Shown here one piece after another: positions 12,483 to 23,095 of a DNA stretch of 64,000 bases. Every line of letters begins with the position of its first letter. Position 1 is the stretch's first letter. The position numbers were made by a program, and so were the translations under genes. The DNA is taken from assembly GCA_038049695.1 (NCBI GenBank), contig CP142456.1, positions 18,938,501 through 19,002,500 on the forward strand, given 5' to 3'. This DNA is from Cinnamomum chago (lineage: Eukaryota > Streptophyta > Magnoliopsida > Laurales > Lauraceae). A model generated the notes under the pieces. That model was not told the DNA's origin. It saw only the letters and a list, made by a program, of their open reading frames with translations, and made no database searches.

Positions 12483-15339
12483 TGTAATGCCTCGAATCCC
12501 GAAGCTCATCAGGATCCAGGGCCTTACTATAAGGAATCCATATCACTTCATAAATCAAATTAGGACAAGGAGCTGAGCAAAGTAATAATTTATTTGAGGG
12601 ATCAAATTAATTAGAAAAGAGACATCAACAAGTCTGCCAGTCAAAAATCCTAAAATCAACATTTATTGAAAGAAGTAATGCTAGTATCTATTTCAGTTCC
12701 ATTATGACACTCTCTTATCAGCCACGCATATTGAAGTCCAATGGCTGATTTTTCCCGTTGCCAAGCTCCCCCAAACGATGCACACCTGAAGTGGGGCAAA
12801 CCACTTGTCAGAAGTCTGGTGAGTAATATTACCACATACACAGTTCATTGATAAAATAATGAATTGACAAGAGTGCGGAAGAATTCACGAGATAACAATG
12901 GATTACATAAATGTTAATTAATGAAGGTACATAGTCAGTCTGTAACTTTAATAGGTTATGTGATTCCCAAATTCTGGGTTCTTATAATGGAACTCTAACC
13001 ACGGAGTTTCAGTACTTCAGCCCCTTCCAAGGAGGAAGTTCTTATATAATACATTCAAAAACTCCCAGTAATGGAGTCAATTGCGCAAATAGTATTTCAG
13101 TCCCAGTCCAACCTTATTCCTCCTAACCCGCCAGGGGTTCAGTGTTCAATTGGATAAAACTCAGAAGTAGGGCTCCTTTCTGTTATTTCAATAAGATGTC
13201 ACCGTTTCATATAAATCCATAGCAAATATTCTCAGAAGCGAGATTCATTAATTAGCGTATATTTATTATGCATTCAGTAACATCATCAAGGAATTACACA
13301 CCAATTGTATTAATATAAGATTAGTCCACATAATTGGGTTTATAATTATACATGCCCCCACTTAGATTCAACATCAGGTACCCACCGTTGTGGTACTATT
13401 CTTATATCATACATTCTGTGTCCTCAGTACCGATCTCATCATATATGTGAATCATTATTTATATTAAGGTTTTCCCAATGGCTTGGAGACTCAATCTAAG
13501 ATCAACCATATGATTCTGAATTACCAATAGCATGTCAATAATACTAAATATTTATATGGATATATAATCTTCAAATATATAGTTACCCAAGCTCACACTA
13601 AAATACACCCCTGACATGAACAGTCTGCTTACAATTTCTAGTGTAATTTATGGCTGAGAAGGACTTGATGTATACAAACCATCATAAAATAGTCTCAGCC
13701 CACACTACAGTGACTACTACCAGGGGTACTACTGTCATTTGGACACAATGAGTCTCACGTCCAAGGCTTAAGGAAATATTAACCATTTGGGCCCCTAGTG
13801 ATCCACTCATCAAGGGTCCAGGACCATCCTGGTCACCTACTAGGGATCAACCAATTGACTGGTCCTGATCTTCCATCAAATCCACTGGTGGTTTTTGTGT
13901 CTCCTAAACATTCTTAATTAGAACCTTGTTGGCTGGCTCTGATTCCCTTATTTTCTGTTAATTTCCTGCTTCATAAATTGTTTCCAGGGATGGGCTCCAC
14001 CCAGAATGAGTTTCTCCTCTCTACATATCACACTACAAAGGTTCCAAGAATCCCAGAACTAGTTGCAGGAATTTTGACAGCCATGTACAGTTAATTTAAC
14101 AGGAAAAAGGGGTTGATCAGATGGTAGGCCCTTGAATGGTTCAACTCCCTTGGGACCTGGCCCACCCTGGTCGCCAAACGGAGACCAACAATCTGGTCAG
14201 TCCTGATCCTTGACCAAGTGGGCCAGTGGGCCCCACAATCCAACCATGAAAAACCCAGGAATTTCCCAAAATTGACGTTGCAAAGACTTTGGGAATCAGA
14301 TGTGTGGTCAGATGGGACCCACACTGGATGGGTCCACCCACACCTGGGTCGCCCAGGGGTCCACTACCAGATCCCTGGGTCAGATGGGTGATAGAGTGGG
14401 CCCCATGGTCCCACTATCAATTCTACCTACAGACCTCAAATGCCCAGACTGGACGTTGGGCAATTCCTTGGAAACAACTGGGGGCCAGGTGGGACCCATC
14501 TCCAGATGAGTCCATCTAGGCAGTGGTCACCCAGGGGTCTACTATTAGATCCCTGGGTGTGATGCTTGAATGGGTGGCCCCCCTGATCACAGTACCCACA
14601 TCGATAGATCTTGTATCTGTCAATGTGGTTGAGAACCAAGCCTCTGGCTTGAGTTTCTCCTCCATTTCCTCCTTCCTGATCAAATCAACATGTGTATACA
14701 ATTACACCTCACATCCAGTATTAAATAGACACCCATAATCTATTACTGATTAACTTGGGGATTACAAATCTTGGTCTAACCCCAAAGGAATTTCCAAGAT
14801 CTGTCGGTAATCAGGTTCCCCCTTTTTGGGTTATATTCAGGAACCACATAAACACAGTATAACCCAAGGATCTACAGATCTATGTATTTGGAAAGATCAC
14901 TCACCTCCTAGTGTAGCAGATCGTGGCACGGTTGATGTGGGATCTCGAGTGCTGCATCCACTAGGCCTTCCGGCTTCTTCCTCCTTCCCACAAGTCTGGT
15001 TGGTCTCTGTTGATCTTCAGAGGATATCTATCTTTCTCCACTCTGCTAACCTCTTCTTTGGAAACCAAATACAAACCACGGAGATCAATAAGGAAACTAA
15101 TAAGAGAGATGATAAGGCCATCTGGGGATAACCCCAAATTTCAATCGTTAGAACCAGCCCCCCCCCCCCCCCCCCGCCAAGTTCTGAGATAGATATTCCC
15201 CTCCTTCAGGAATATCGTTCTAACAATTCTAACAGTTCAAATGGGCCCTAATGGGTTAGAAGCAGGTTAAGACAACCCAACCCAACCCAGTAACTTATGG
15301 GCCAGACAAATCTGGGCCTAATCTGGCCCAGGTATTACA
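12483..15339 (+). mobile_element. Nested solo LTR, 2.86 kb (gypsy type)
   Basis: It starts TGTAATGCC and ends GGTATTACA, which gives short inverted ends TGTAAT/ATTACA. It is flanked on both sides by ATTCC (12478-12482 and 15340-15344), a 5-bp target duplication. The unoccupied site is seen in the partner LTR near 7432-7444 (ggtttgtttcagtctgag). No primer-binding site, purine tract or coding motif lies inside, so it reads as a solo LTR that is younger than the LTR holding it. It contains an 18-C run at 15158-15175. Confidence 0.85.
15158..15175. repeat. C18 homopolymer
   Basis: An uninterrupted run of 18 C inside the nested solo LTR. Its length is hard to sequence accurately. Confidence 0.9.
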
Positions 15340-15699
15340 ATTCCAGTATGAGTTGGAGCATTGCTATGATAGCTTTACGCTGATAGGTTGAGTAAAGCTA
15401 CACGGAATCCGATGGCTGCGGACTTTGGGTCGCAGCGCCATATAAGCTTCCGCGAAATGTTCTTGATGTGTTTGGAAATTTTGTCTTCCTCACACTTGCG
15501 AATCCTGGGGAAAGCAAAAATTTTAATTATTCCAAAAAATCACACCCCTCGACATCAGACCGTTGCAGGAGTCCGGTTTTGGGGTTGTGAGACATGTGAC
15601 CATTTCTGCATCCATTTCTTTATTGTTGGCTTGGACCCATATGCTAGGGCAAAGAGGGAGATTTCCACGCTGAATGTTATGGTTCTGTGGAGACCATAC

Positions 15700-16560
15700 T
15701 ATATGTTTTGGACTGTGACAAACTGCTATATAAGATGCATGACCACATTTATGATCTTGCAAAGTCTGTTAGAAGAACCCAGTGCTTAATTGTGAAAGTT
15801 AGAAGAATGGGATGTGTCCTCAGAAAAACTCGACATTTTTCATTTGCTTCCGAGGGAGAATAATGCTAACGGATCTGATGAGCTTTCATAATGCACAAAA
15901 ATTTCAGACGCTCATTCTAGAAAATATAAGAAATGAGGAGCATGTGATCCTATAAGACATTTTAAGTTTAACATGTTTGTGGGTCTTGAAGTTATGTTAT
16001 ATCAATATCAAAACCTTGCCCGATTCAATAAGTAAGTTGAAACATCTAATATACCTTGACTTGTCTGGGACTGGCATTGAAACATTACCTGAATCAATTT
16101 GCACCCTTTGGAACTTGCAGACGTTAAAACTCTTACATTGTGGAAATCTCCAAGAATTACCAAATAATATGTGGAAGATGATTAGCCTTAAGCATCTTGA
16201 AATATGTGGGAGTGATAGAATAACTCAAATGCTAGCCAGGATTTCAAAATTCAACAACCTCCAGACATTGACATTGTTCATTGTTAGCAAAGAGAATGGA
16301 ATAGATGAATTGCGAAATCTAAACCTTCGAGGTTTTAGCAACATTCAAAACCTCCAAAATGTGCTAAATTCTTCAGATGTAGAAAAAGTGGGCTTAAGGG
16401 AGAGGCATAAACTTTCTTCACTGGGCTTATCATGGAAAGAGTCGCATTATTCTTCATCAGCAACAAAAGAGAACTACGAGCAAGTTATCTAAAGCCTTAA
16501 CGTTGAATGTTATGGTTTTGTGAAGGTTATGATAGACTGTAGGGTCGTTAGGGACCCTTA
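15700..16560 (+). pseudogene. CNL (NBS-LRR) resistance gene remnant
   Basis: A plant resistance protein of the coiled-coil NBS-LRR class would sense pathogen effectors in the cytoplasm; only a broken piece remains here. Near 15738 the frame reads KMHDHIYDLAKSV, the MHD motif at the end of an NB-ARC domain. It is followed by a linker (TRHFSF, FQTLIL) and by LRRs from 15977: LPDSISKLKHLIYLDLSG, LPESICTLWNLQTLKL, ELPNNMWKMISLKHLEI, which is the repeat style of RGA-type CNLs. The longest open part is 15977-16492 (171 codons). Upstream the frame is interrupted by stops between the MHD motif and the LRRs, and the NB-ARC core (P-loop, kinase-2, GLPL) is absent. It lies directly beside the large LTR element. 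It is dead as a resistance gene. Confidence 0.8.
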
Positions 16561-16871
16561 ACATTGAAAACAAAGGTCAATAGGGACGCTAGTAGAAAAT
16601 GCTTTAAAAAAATACGTTTTTAGGCAAAATGACTGATTTGGTATAAGGTCACTTAAACTGATCTTTTCGGTCCAGTGGTCACCTAATGTGTTTTTTTTTT
16701 TTTTTTTGGATTTAACCGGAAAAAACAAATTAGGCGACCACTACTGAAAATGCAATTTTAAGTGCCTTTGCACCAAATCAGTCATTTTGTCCGAAAACGT
16801 AATAATTTTTAACATTCTCTACTAGGGTCCCTATCGACCCTTTTTTTAATGTTAAGGGTCCCTAGCGACCT
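16541..16871. mobile_element. Foldback MITE with ~155-bp inverted arms
   Basis: The left arm (16541-~16700) starts agggtcgttagggaccctta; the right arm (~16715-16871) ends taagggtccctagcgacc. The arms are imperfect inverted copies, with matching inner words caaaatgactgatttggt and accaaatcagtcattttg. A T-run sits near the centre. No coding capacity is present. The class is not settled because no clear target duplication was found. It overlaps the ragged end of the CNL remnant. Confidence 0.8.
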
Positions 16872-19558
16872 TGCGGTCCATCTTAACCTTTACAGAACTC
16901 CCATTTACTTTGTTTGTAGAGTCTCAATGGAACTTTATTTGTAATATTAAGGGTCTTTATCAATTCTGCAGTGTACGCTTATAAATGCATGAAACTCATC
17001 CCTCATTTTCTGTTATTGGAAAAAAAATGAGACTTGCTTCCCCTCCATAGGATATACTCCAGATCCTGAAGACCATTAAAGCCACATGTTGTTGTTTGGT
17101 AGAGAACATTAAAGTGCATATGCTATTGTTTGAGGCCGACCAATCGAAATGTTGAGTTTGTACTTTACCATAAAACATGATGTTTTACTTTTTCAGAAAC
17201 CCTTTTCATAATTCCTAATTCCATGTCATCACGGCTCGATGGAGGACTGTCGGGAACCGCTGCGAATACGCCTAATAGCTGATGTGGAGTCGCAGTAAAT
17301 GCTAATAAAGAAAAATGAGACAAATAAGAGAGAAAATCAAATTTCTAAGCCCTAAAATGTATGAATGGGTCGAACGCAGGGTCGCCATAGATCCTTAACA
17401 TTAAAAAAGAAATTGATAGGGACCCTATAAGGACTTTTTAAAAAAATTATGTTTTCGATAAAATGACTAATTTGTACAAGTGCACTTAAAATTATATTTC
17501 CCGTCTGCCGGTTGGATAATCCCTTTTTTTTTTTAATCCTCTAAAAAAAATCTACTGAGAAAAAGAGCCCTCAGTTCCCCACGGTCCCACCCTTTTCTCT
17601 CTCCCGCTTCTCTGTGCGTCTCTCTGGGCCCCCATTTTCCGCGTTCTCTCTCTGGGTGATGTTTTTTTGGTAAATCTCTCTCTGGGTGATTTAAATCCCA
17701 ACCTCTGATGTGGTGAACAGAGAATGAGGTATTAATTTTAGATTTGGATTTTTATTTGGGTATTGAGTGGGAGATTGATGTACAAATTTCAGATTTAAGT
17801 TTTCATTTTGTGATGGTTTTGAGATTGAGGCATTAGTTTAAGGTATTGATTTCAGGTTTTGGGTTTATGTGGTTGCTACTTCATACAATTATCTGAGCCT
17901 CTGCAAATACCCCATGGTCCCCATCTCTATTCTGGTATGTCTTTTCATCTTTGTGTTGTCTGATTGATTGCAATTTGTTGGTTTATGCTGTATGTAATAT
18001 GGAATTGAAGTATGCATATCAAGTGTATGTCATAGTGCCTGGAAGAAACTTTGTAAGATCCTTCACTGCTTCTTCTCCTCTGCGCAAGATCTGAAAGACC
18101 CAGAAAGGACATCAAATGAAGTCTTTCTATCAACTGCTTTTTAGGGTTTGGCTTTGGGGGTTCTTATGTGGGATTGGATTAGCAACTGAGAACAATAACA
18201 CGGTCAAGAAAGGAAGGAACAGATGAAAAATAAAACCAATATCTTCTATGATTGACAGTGTGCCATGAGTTCAAACGTTTGGTCCTACTAAAAATTTTGG
18301 TTTGGTTGAGATTTTCCGAGGTGGGCCCCACCAGCAAATGCATCAGTTGCTTTGCATGGTAATGTGTAGGCCATCAATTTTCTACTCAAGCTGATGATTG
18401 TTACAGATGAAAAGGGTTTTAGAGTGGCCGAAAGGAGCTTGATTTTGAATCCTAAGCAGGAGGAAAGCACTCTAACCTTTTACAATGTGTGCTTTTGTTC
18501 ACATAAATAAGTACTAGTTCACTTATGTACAGCTGATGCAGTGGAAATTGAAGAGAGGACATGGTTTAAATTGAAGTGGGACAATCAAATCTGTATATCA
18601 GGCCAGCCCTAAATTCCAGGCCTACTATAAATGGACTGGGCTTGGGCTTACGTATGTGGCTACACCCATATCTCAAGAAGGTGATATCCATGCTCCTCAG
18701 ATTGCTAAACTACTAAAAAAAAAAAAAAGCACCCCATCTGGAATGCTTTGAAAAGAACATGAGGGTGACCCCCACACTTCTCAGAAAAGCAACCTTCACT
18801 TTTTTTTTTCTCCTCATCCCCAAAAGTAGAAAAAATCCTAAATTCCATGGGCACACATTTGCAAAATAAAATATTTCCCTTTCAAGCTCAATATCCATTG
18901 GCTGGGCTTATTCAGATTTTCCTTGAAGAAATTTCCTCCTCTTCGTAACAGATAACTGAAAGAATTCCCTTCTGCTGTTGATGTTGTCTTTTTCCCAGAA
19001 AAAAGTACCCATTAACACAAGGGACCTCTTCTGTTCCTGCTCCTACTTTACTTCATACAATACTGACCCAAACAGATATAGCATCAATTTAGGACAAGCA
19101 AATGTGTTAGTCTTTGTTTTTTATGCACATGTTATAATTATTGCATCATGTCTCATGGATGGCCAGCTGCTGGTAAGGCTACCACCTGTTTAATAAGTTC
19201 TGCAGCGTCAGATATTGCTGTTAACCAGTATTAGTTTATAGTGAGTTTGGTTGCAAACCTTACTCTATTTACCTGTAATCATGCAAATTTTTTTCTTAAG
19301 CTTGTATGAACAAGACATCTTCTTTCCGTAGCCTTTCTATTTGTTCTGGTGATTGTGAACTTCATAATCTGTTTGTCACAAGATGTAAATAGTTTTAACA
19401 GCCGGGCCAACCCCACCCCGACCCACCCCCACTCGGAAATCAACTAAATCAGTTGGATTCTTGGTGCAGCCTATTGAAAGTTTAGGTTTATTGGTCCATT
19501 GATAGCTCCTAACTATAAGAAATGATGTTTATATTCATGATGTTACAACTTGTTATGT
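16872..19558. other. Non-coding stretch, no gene seen
   Basis: AT-rich sequence with a half copy of the foldback MITE (17378-17505), a CT-rich patch at 17570-17700 (ctctctctgggtgat occurs twice) and short A/T runs. No conserved reading frame, RNA gene or coding exon is recognised. The CT-rich patch could be the leader of a lost gene, but nothing downstream supports one. Confidence 0.5.
17378..17505 (+). repeat. Half copy of the foldback MITE
   Basis: agggtcgccatagatcctta, then gatagggaccctataagga, then aaaatgactaatttg, then gcacttaaaatt follow the left arm of the MITE at 16541 in order. No matching inverted arm follows. Confidence 0.65.
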
Positions 19559-19866
19559 AGAAACGGAGAATGGAATTCCCACGCAAGGTACACAGAGTGG
19601 AAGTTCGTCTAAATCGGAATGGGATTATTTGGTTTGGACTTTTGGACAAGATGTCTTCTTCATAGATGCTATGGTAAGAGCAATGCAAGCTTGGAGGGGG
19701 ATTCCAGCTAGGTTTAATAATGAGGGTTGGAATGAAATAAAAAAAGTTATGCAAGGGCAATTTGGAAGGGTGTTTATTAAGGGGCAATTAAGAATCGATC
19801 ATCTCAAGTTGCTAACCAATACGCCTATAATGCCTAGGCATTATAGGTGCAGCAAATTAACTACTT
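19559..19866 (+). pseudogene. Myb/SANT-like domain exon fragment
   Basis: An AG acceptor-like site (ttatgtag) is followed by an open frame reading ETENGIPTQG, then WTFGQDVFFIDAMVRA, then GWNEIKKVMQGQFGRVFIKG, then DHLKLL, and a stop at about 19864. The spaced W, FIDAM, FN..GWNEI, FG and KGQLR...LKLL fit the Myb/SANT-like DNA-binding domain (Myb_DNA-bind_3 type) found in L10-interacting MYB proteins and in the second protein of PIF/Harbinger transposons. No start codon context, partner transposase or further exon is seen. I take it as an isolated exon or a domesticated/decayed fragment; expression is not implied. Confidence 0.5.
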
Positions 19867-21920
19867 AACACCACCCCCGCCCCATCCCTCAGGTGGGACA
19901 CTGCCTGGACTTGAAGCACGTGCCCGCACAAGATGCCGCATGATACCTTTTTGCCCTGCACATATGCACCCGCACACATGCAATCAGTTAAGAAACAATA
20001 CTTGTTTACGAAGAAGATCCAAGGACAAAGTGGTTTTGGATGAGACGTTGCACTTAAGAGGGTCAACGTTGATGATTGTTTTTGGAGTGATATGTCAAGA
20101 TTAGTTTGCATGAATTGTTAAGGATTTACCAATAGTTGTTTCCTAACGTGTGATCTGCAAACATACATTGCAGACGATCATACATGCTTTTGGATATCGA
20201 TGGAAAACTGGAAAAGCCTCCTTGACTGCAAGAAGTCAGCTTTGGTGTTTGGTGACACCATAGCTGTTAGACAAGATACAATCCTATCAAATGAGCGACA
20301 TGGCCCACATCCCCCTCCTGTTGCAACTGAACCTATTAATCCCATCATGTCACATATGTATTTGATTGCAAACAAACAGGCACTTTAGGGTTTTTCATTG
20401 AGTTTGATTGGGGTTATGATTATGATTTTAATTGGGAGTTTTGTTAGGATTTGATTAGGGGGTTTGGTTAGGGATTTGAGTATTAATTGGTAGTCTGATT
20501 AGAGTTTTGCTTGGGTAGAATTTATTTGGATTCTGATTTAATTAAAGTATTTAGGGTTTTGATTATGATAATCGGGTGAGATGAACTTGTTGATTTACAG
20601 GTAGGACACGGTTGAAGGGGTGGTTTCAACAGAATTCCTATTGGGTTTTTCATAAAAAAAAGACATACATATCAGCTATATTGGTGAATAAACTAAATTT
20701 GTTGCCTAAATAAAGTATTACCTTTTTCCATTCATTGTAATTTAGCAGCTGCTAGTTTTGAGTTAATTCATTTGATATATGGGGAATAGCTCTTGTAATA
20801 TATCGCTGTGGTTACAAATATTTTGTGACATTTCTTGATGATTATAATTGATTTACATGTAACATGTGTTTATTTGTTATGTGTAAAATGACATTATTCA
20901 TGCCTTAAAACAATTTCTTGCCTTAATTGGAACCCAATTTACCACTACCATTAAAATTTTACAATGGGGTGAATATAGTTCTTATGAACTTCTGAATTTT
21001 TTATGAGAAAAAGGAATTCTTTCACAAAAGTGATGTCCCCACACACTTCAACTGAATGGAGTAGCAAAAAAAAGAAATAAAATAAAAAATTGACGTCTTA
21101 GAAGTTGTTCTAACTCTCCTTCTTGAGTCATTTGTTCTATCTTTATTCTGTCCGAGGTAGTCAGTATTCCATTCCACCTTATAAGTTCTTAACAGTCACC
21201 CATCTTATCAAATCAAACTCCTTATTTCAAATTATACCAGAAACATCATCTGCATAATGTTCTCCATACATTTGGGTGTGTATGCTTTGGTCATCTCCCA
21301 TCCTAGGAAAGGACTAAACTGACAACCCAACATGTTGTGTTTTCTGAGGATATGCAACTGGACAAAAAGATTTTCTATGTTGTGATCCATCTGTTAAACG
21401 GTTTCGCATTTCTCAAAATGTTGAGTTCTTTTATTTTATTTTATTTTATATTTTTGTCAGCATCACACTTTGGGTGCGTTTGTGCAACATTCTGCTCTCT
21501 GCAAATTTCAGAGAGAGAGAGAGAGTGCTTATCTCCATCACGAGGTTCTCAGAGAAGTGATCTTTATGCGTCCTCCGTGAAGGCATTATACTGATAGTAA
21601 TCTTGTTCGTCAGCGTTAGATATCTCTTGTTGCACGCCCAAGGGGGCCCTCCATTCTTGCAACACTTTGAAAACTCAGATTTGAGAAGATTTTAGTGGGG
21701 TCCAATGCTAGAGATTTCAAGCAACAAGGAGAGATCTTAATTTAGAAAGAGCTTGCTCACCAAGAAATCAAGGAAGGAAACAAGTTTGAAAAAATACAAG
21801 ATTCTCTCTCAAAGTTTCAAAAAATCATTGTAGACTTGGAAAGCAAGCAAAGGAACTTTCCAAATTCAATTGCTTGTAGGCTAAGACAAGGGGAGAAAAA
21901 ACTATAAAGAGCGGGGGGCG
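19867..21920. other. Non-coding stretch, no gene seen
   Basis: Low-complexity patches (gatttgattaggg-like words at 20395-20590, a short (GA)n at 21511-21524) and otherwise plain AT-rich sequence. I see no gene, RNA gene or clear repeat end. Confidence 0.5.
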
Positions 21921-22033
21921 GCGGGGGTGTGTTTCCCACGCCCCAATTCCAAATCCAGGATCTTAGTTCACAGTGACCGGGGGGGTGTTTCTCACGCCCC
22001 AATTCCGGATCCAGGATCTTAGTTCACAGTGAG
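21921..22033 (+). repeat. Tandem pair of LTR-end-like units (~57 bp each)
   Basis: The words cacgccccaattcc, then atccaggatcttagttcaca, then gtga occur twice in a row (21933 and 21993). Each copy is preceded by a G run and tgttt. Confidence 0.8.
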
Positions 22034-22157
22034 GTCCAATTTAAAACTTTTCAAAAGTTTAATGTGGGGCATTAAGCGGAAGCAATGTGACATAAAATCA
22101 GCAGAAGCAAATAATCAACATCCATCAAATGGTGTCATCCTACACATCAAGCAAGTA

Positions 22158-22508
22158 TGATGCAGCAGCAATACCACGTCATTGCAACAAGACTCGTGGG
22201 CCAAATGTAGGACCCATGAAATTCTAATTTTAATAGTTATTAGTTTTATTTTTAGCAAAGAATATAATTAGGATTAGTTTCTAATTTATTGTGTTTCCTG
22301 TTTCCTAGTTTGATTATGATTGTTTCTTGGGGTTTAAGTTTCTTTTACTATTTATATGGCTTTGTAGAGAATTATTTATCAGATTAGAATTGAGTTAATA
22401 AACTTCCCTGTATGGATTTTCATTGGAGACTATTGCTTCTTCGAGTGATTGTTCTTCGGAACCCTAATTGTGCTCCGGCACTTGCATCCTAATCCTAGGA
22501 TTGCATCA
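22158..22508 (+). repeat. 5' LTR of the TR-GAG-like element
   Basis: 351 bp, TGATGCAGCAG...GGATTGCATCA, followed two bases later by the primer-binding site. Confidence 0.9.
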
Positions 22509-23083
22509 ATTGGTATCAGAGCTGATCGATCCCTCGATCGGACGGCATGATTGCCCTCATCCTTACCCCCAATCCATCGTCCATCTCCTTGCCAAATCCA
22601 TTCAGAGACTCCCGTCACCACAACTCAAATCCTCAGACCGAAAGCACCCCACAGACACCACTTCCGTCCCTTCACCATCGAAAATCCCTCCCCAGACCCA
22701 TCACACCATCCCGCAGAACCCAACCCCACTCCAGCAACTCACCCACCCCAGACGAACCTCCCTGATCTTCTGCACCACCGAAAACCACAGAACCCCTCCA
22801 TCGTCGCTCTCCCTTCAACCAGTCGAAACCATCACCTAGGCTAAAAGCCCCCAATCACCTATCCGAGCCATATTATAGAACCCCAGCCCCGTCGTCCGCC
22901 TTCATTCCGCCAAACCCAGCCCCTCCAACCCATCACAATTCCCTTCCCAGCGACAACCATCATCATCCAGACCCTATCGGAACCTCCAACCCCACCTAGA
23001 GAAAAAAAGAAAAAGAGAAAAGAATAACAGAACAACGGAGAAGAAGGAGCAGAGGACGAGCACCATATTTGGCACTCGAGCGT

Positions 23084-23095
23084 CCCCCCCCCCCC
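23084..23095. repeat. C12 homopolymer
   Basis: A 12-C run in the leader of the TR-GAG-like element. A length error is possible. Confidence 0.85.

Larger units (their letters stand above)
5021..15594 (+). mobile_element. Large LTR retroelement with ~3-kb LTRs, LARD-like
   Basis: Two long direct repeats, 5021-7685 and 9653-15594, share order and wording throughout. Examples are ggtcaaggcaagtgatctct at 5442 and 10620, and gctatgatagctttacgctg at 7459 and 15361. Just inside the left repeat is a primer-binding-like site (TAGTATCAGAGC, near 7689). Just before the right repeat is a purine tract (aggggaggagga, 9641-9652). The right LTR opens TGTAAGACC. The interior of about 2 kb has no recognisable gag or pol domain, so the element is non-autonomous or badly decayed. 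The two LTRs differ by several percent by eye, which suggests an old insertion. The 3' LTR contains the later insertion at 12483-15339. Confidence 0.8.
9653..15594 (+). repeat. 3' LTR of the large element, split by a nested LTR
   Basis: It starts TGTAAGACC directly after the purine tract. It runs to 12482, continues at 15345 after the nested insertion, and ends near gttgtgagaca. Without the insertion it is about 3.08 kb. Its first ~530 bp (9653-10180) have no counterpart at the visible start of the 5' copy. Confidence 0.75.

Noticed and set aside
14091-15192. Several overlapping 60-100-codon frames on both strands
   Set aside because: They lie inside the nested solo LTR, show no domain, and appear on both strands at once.
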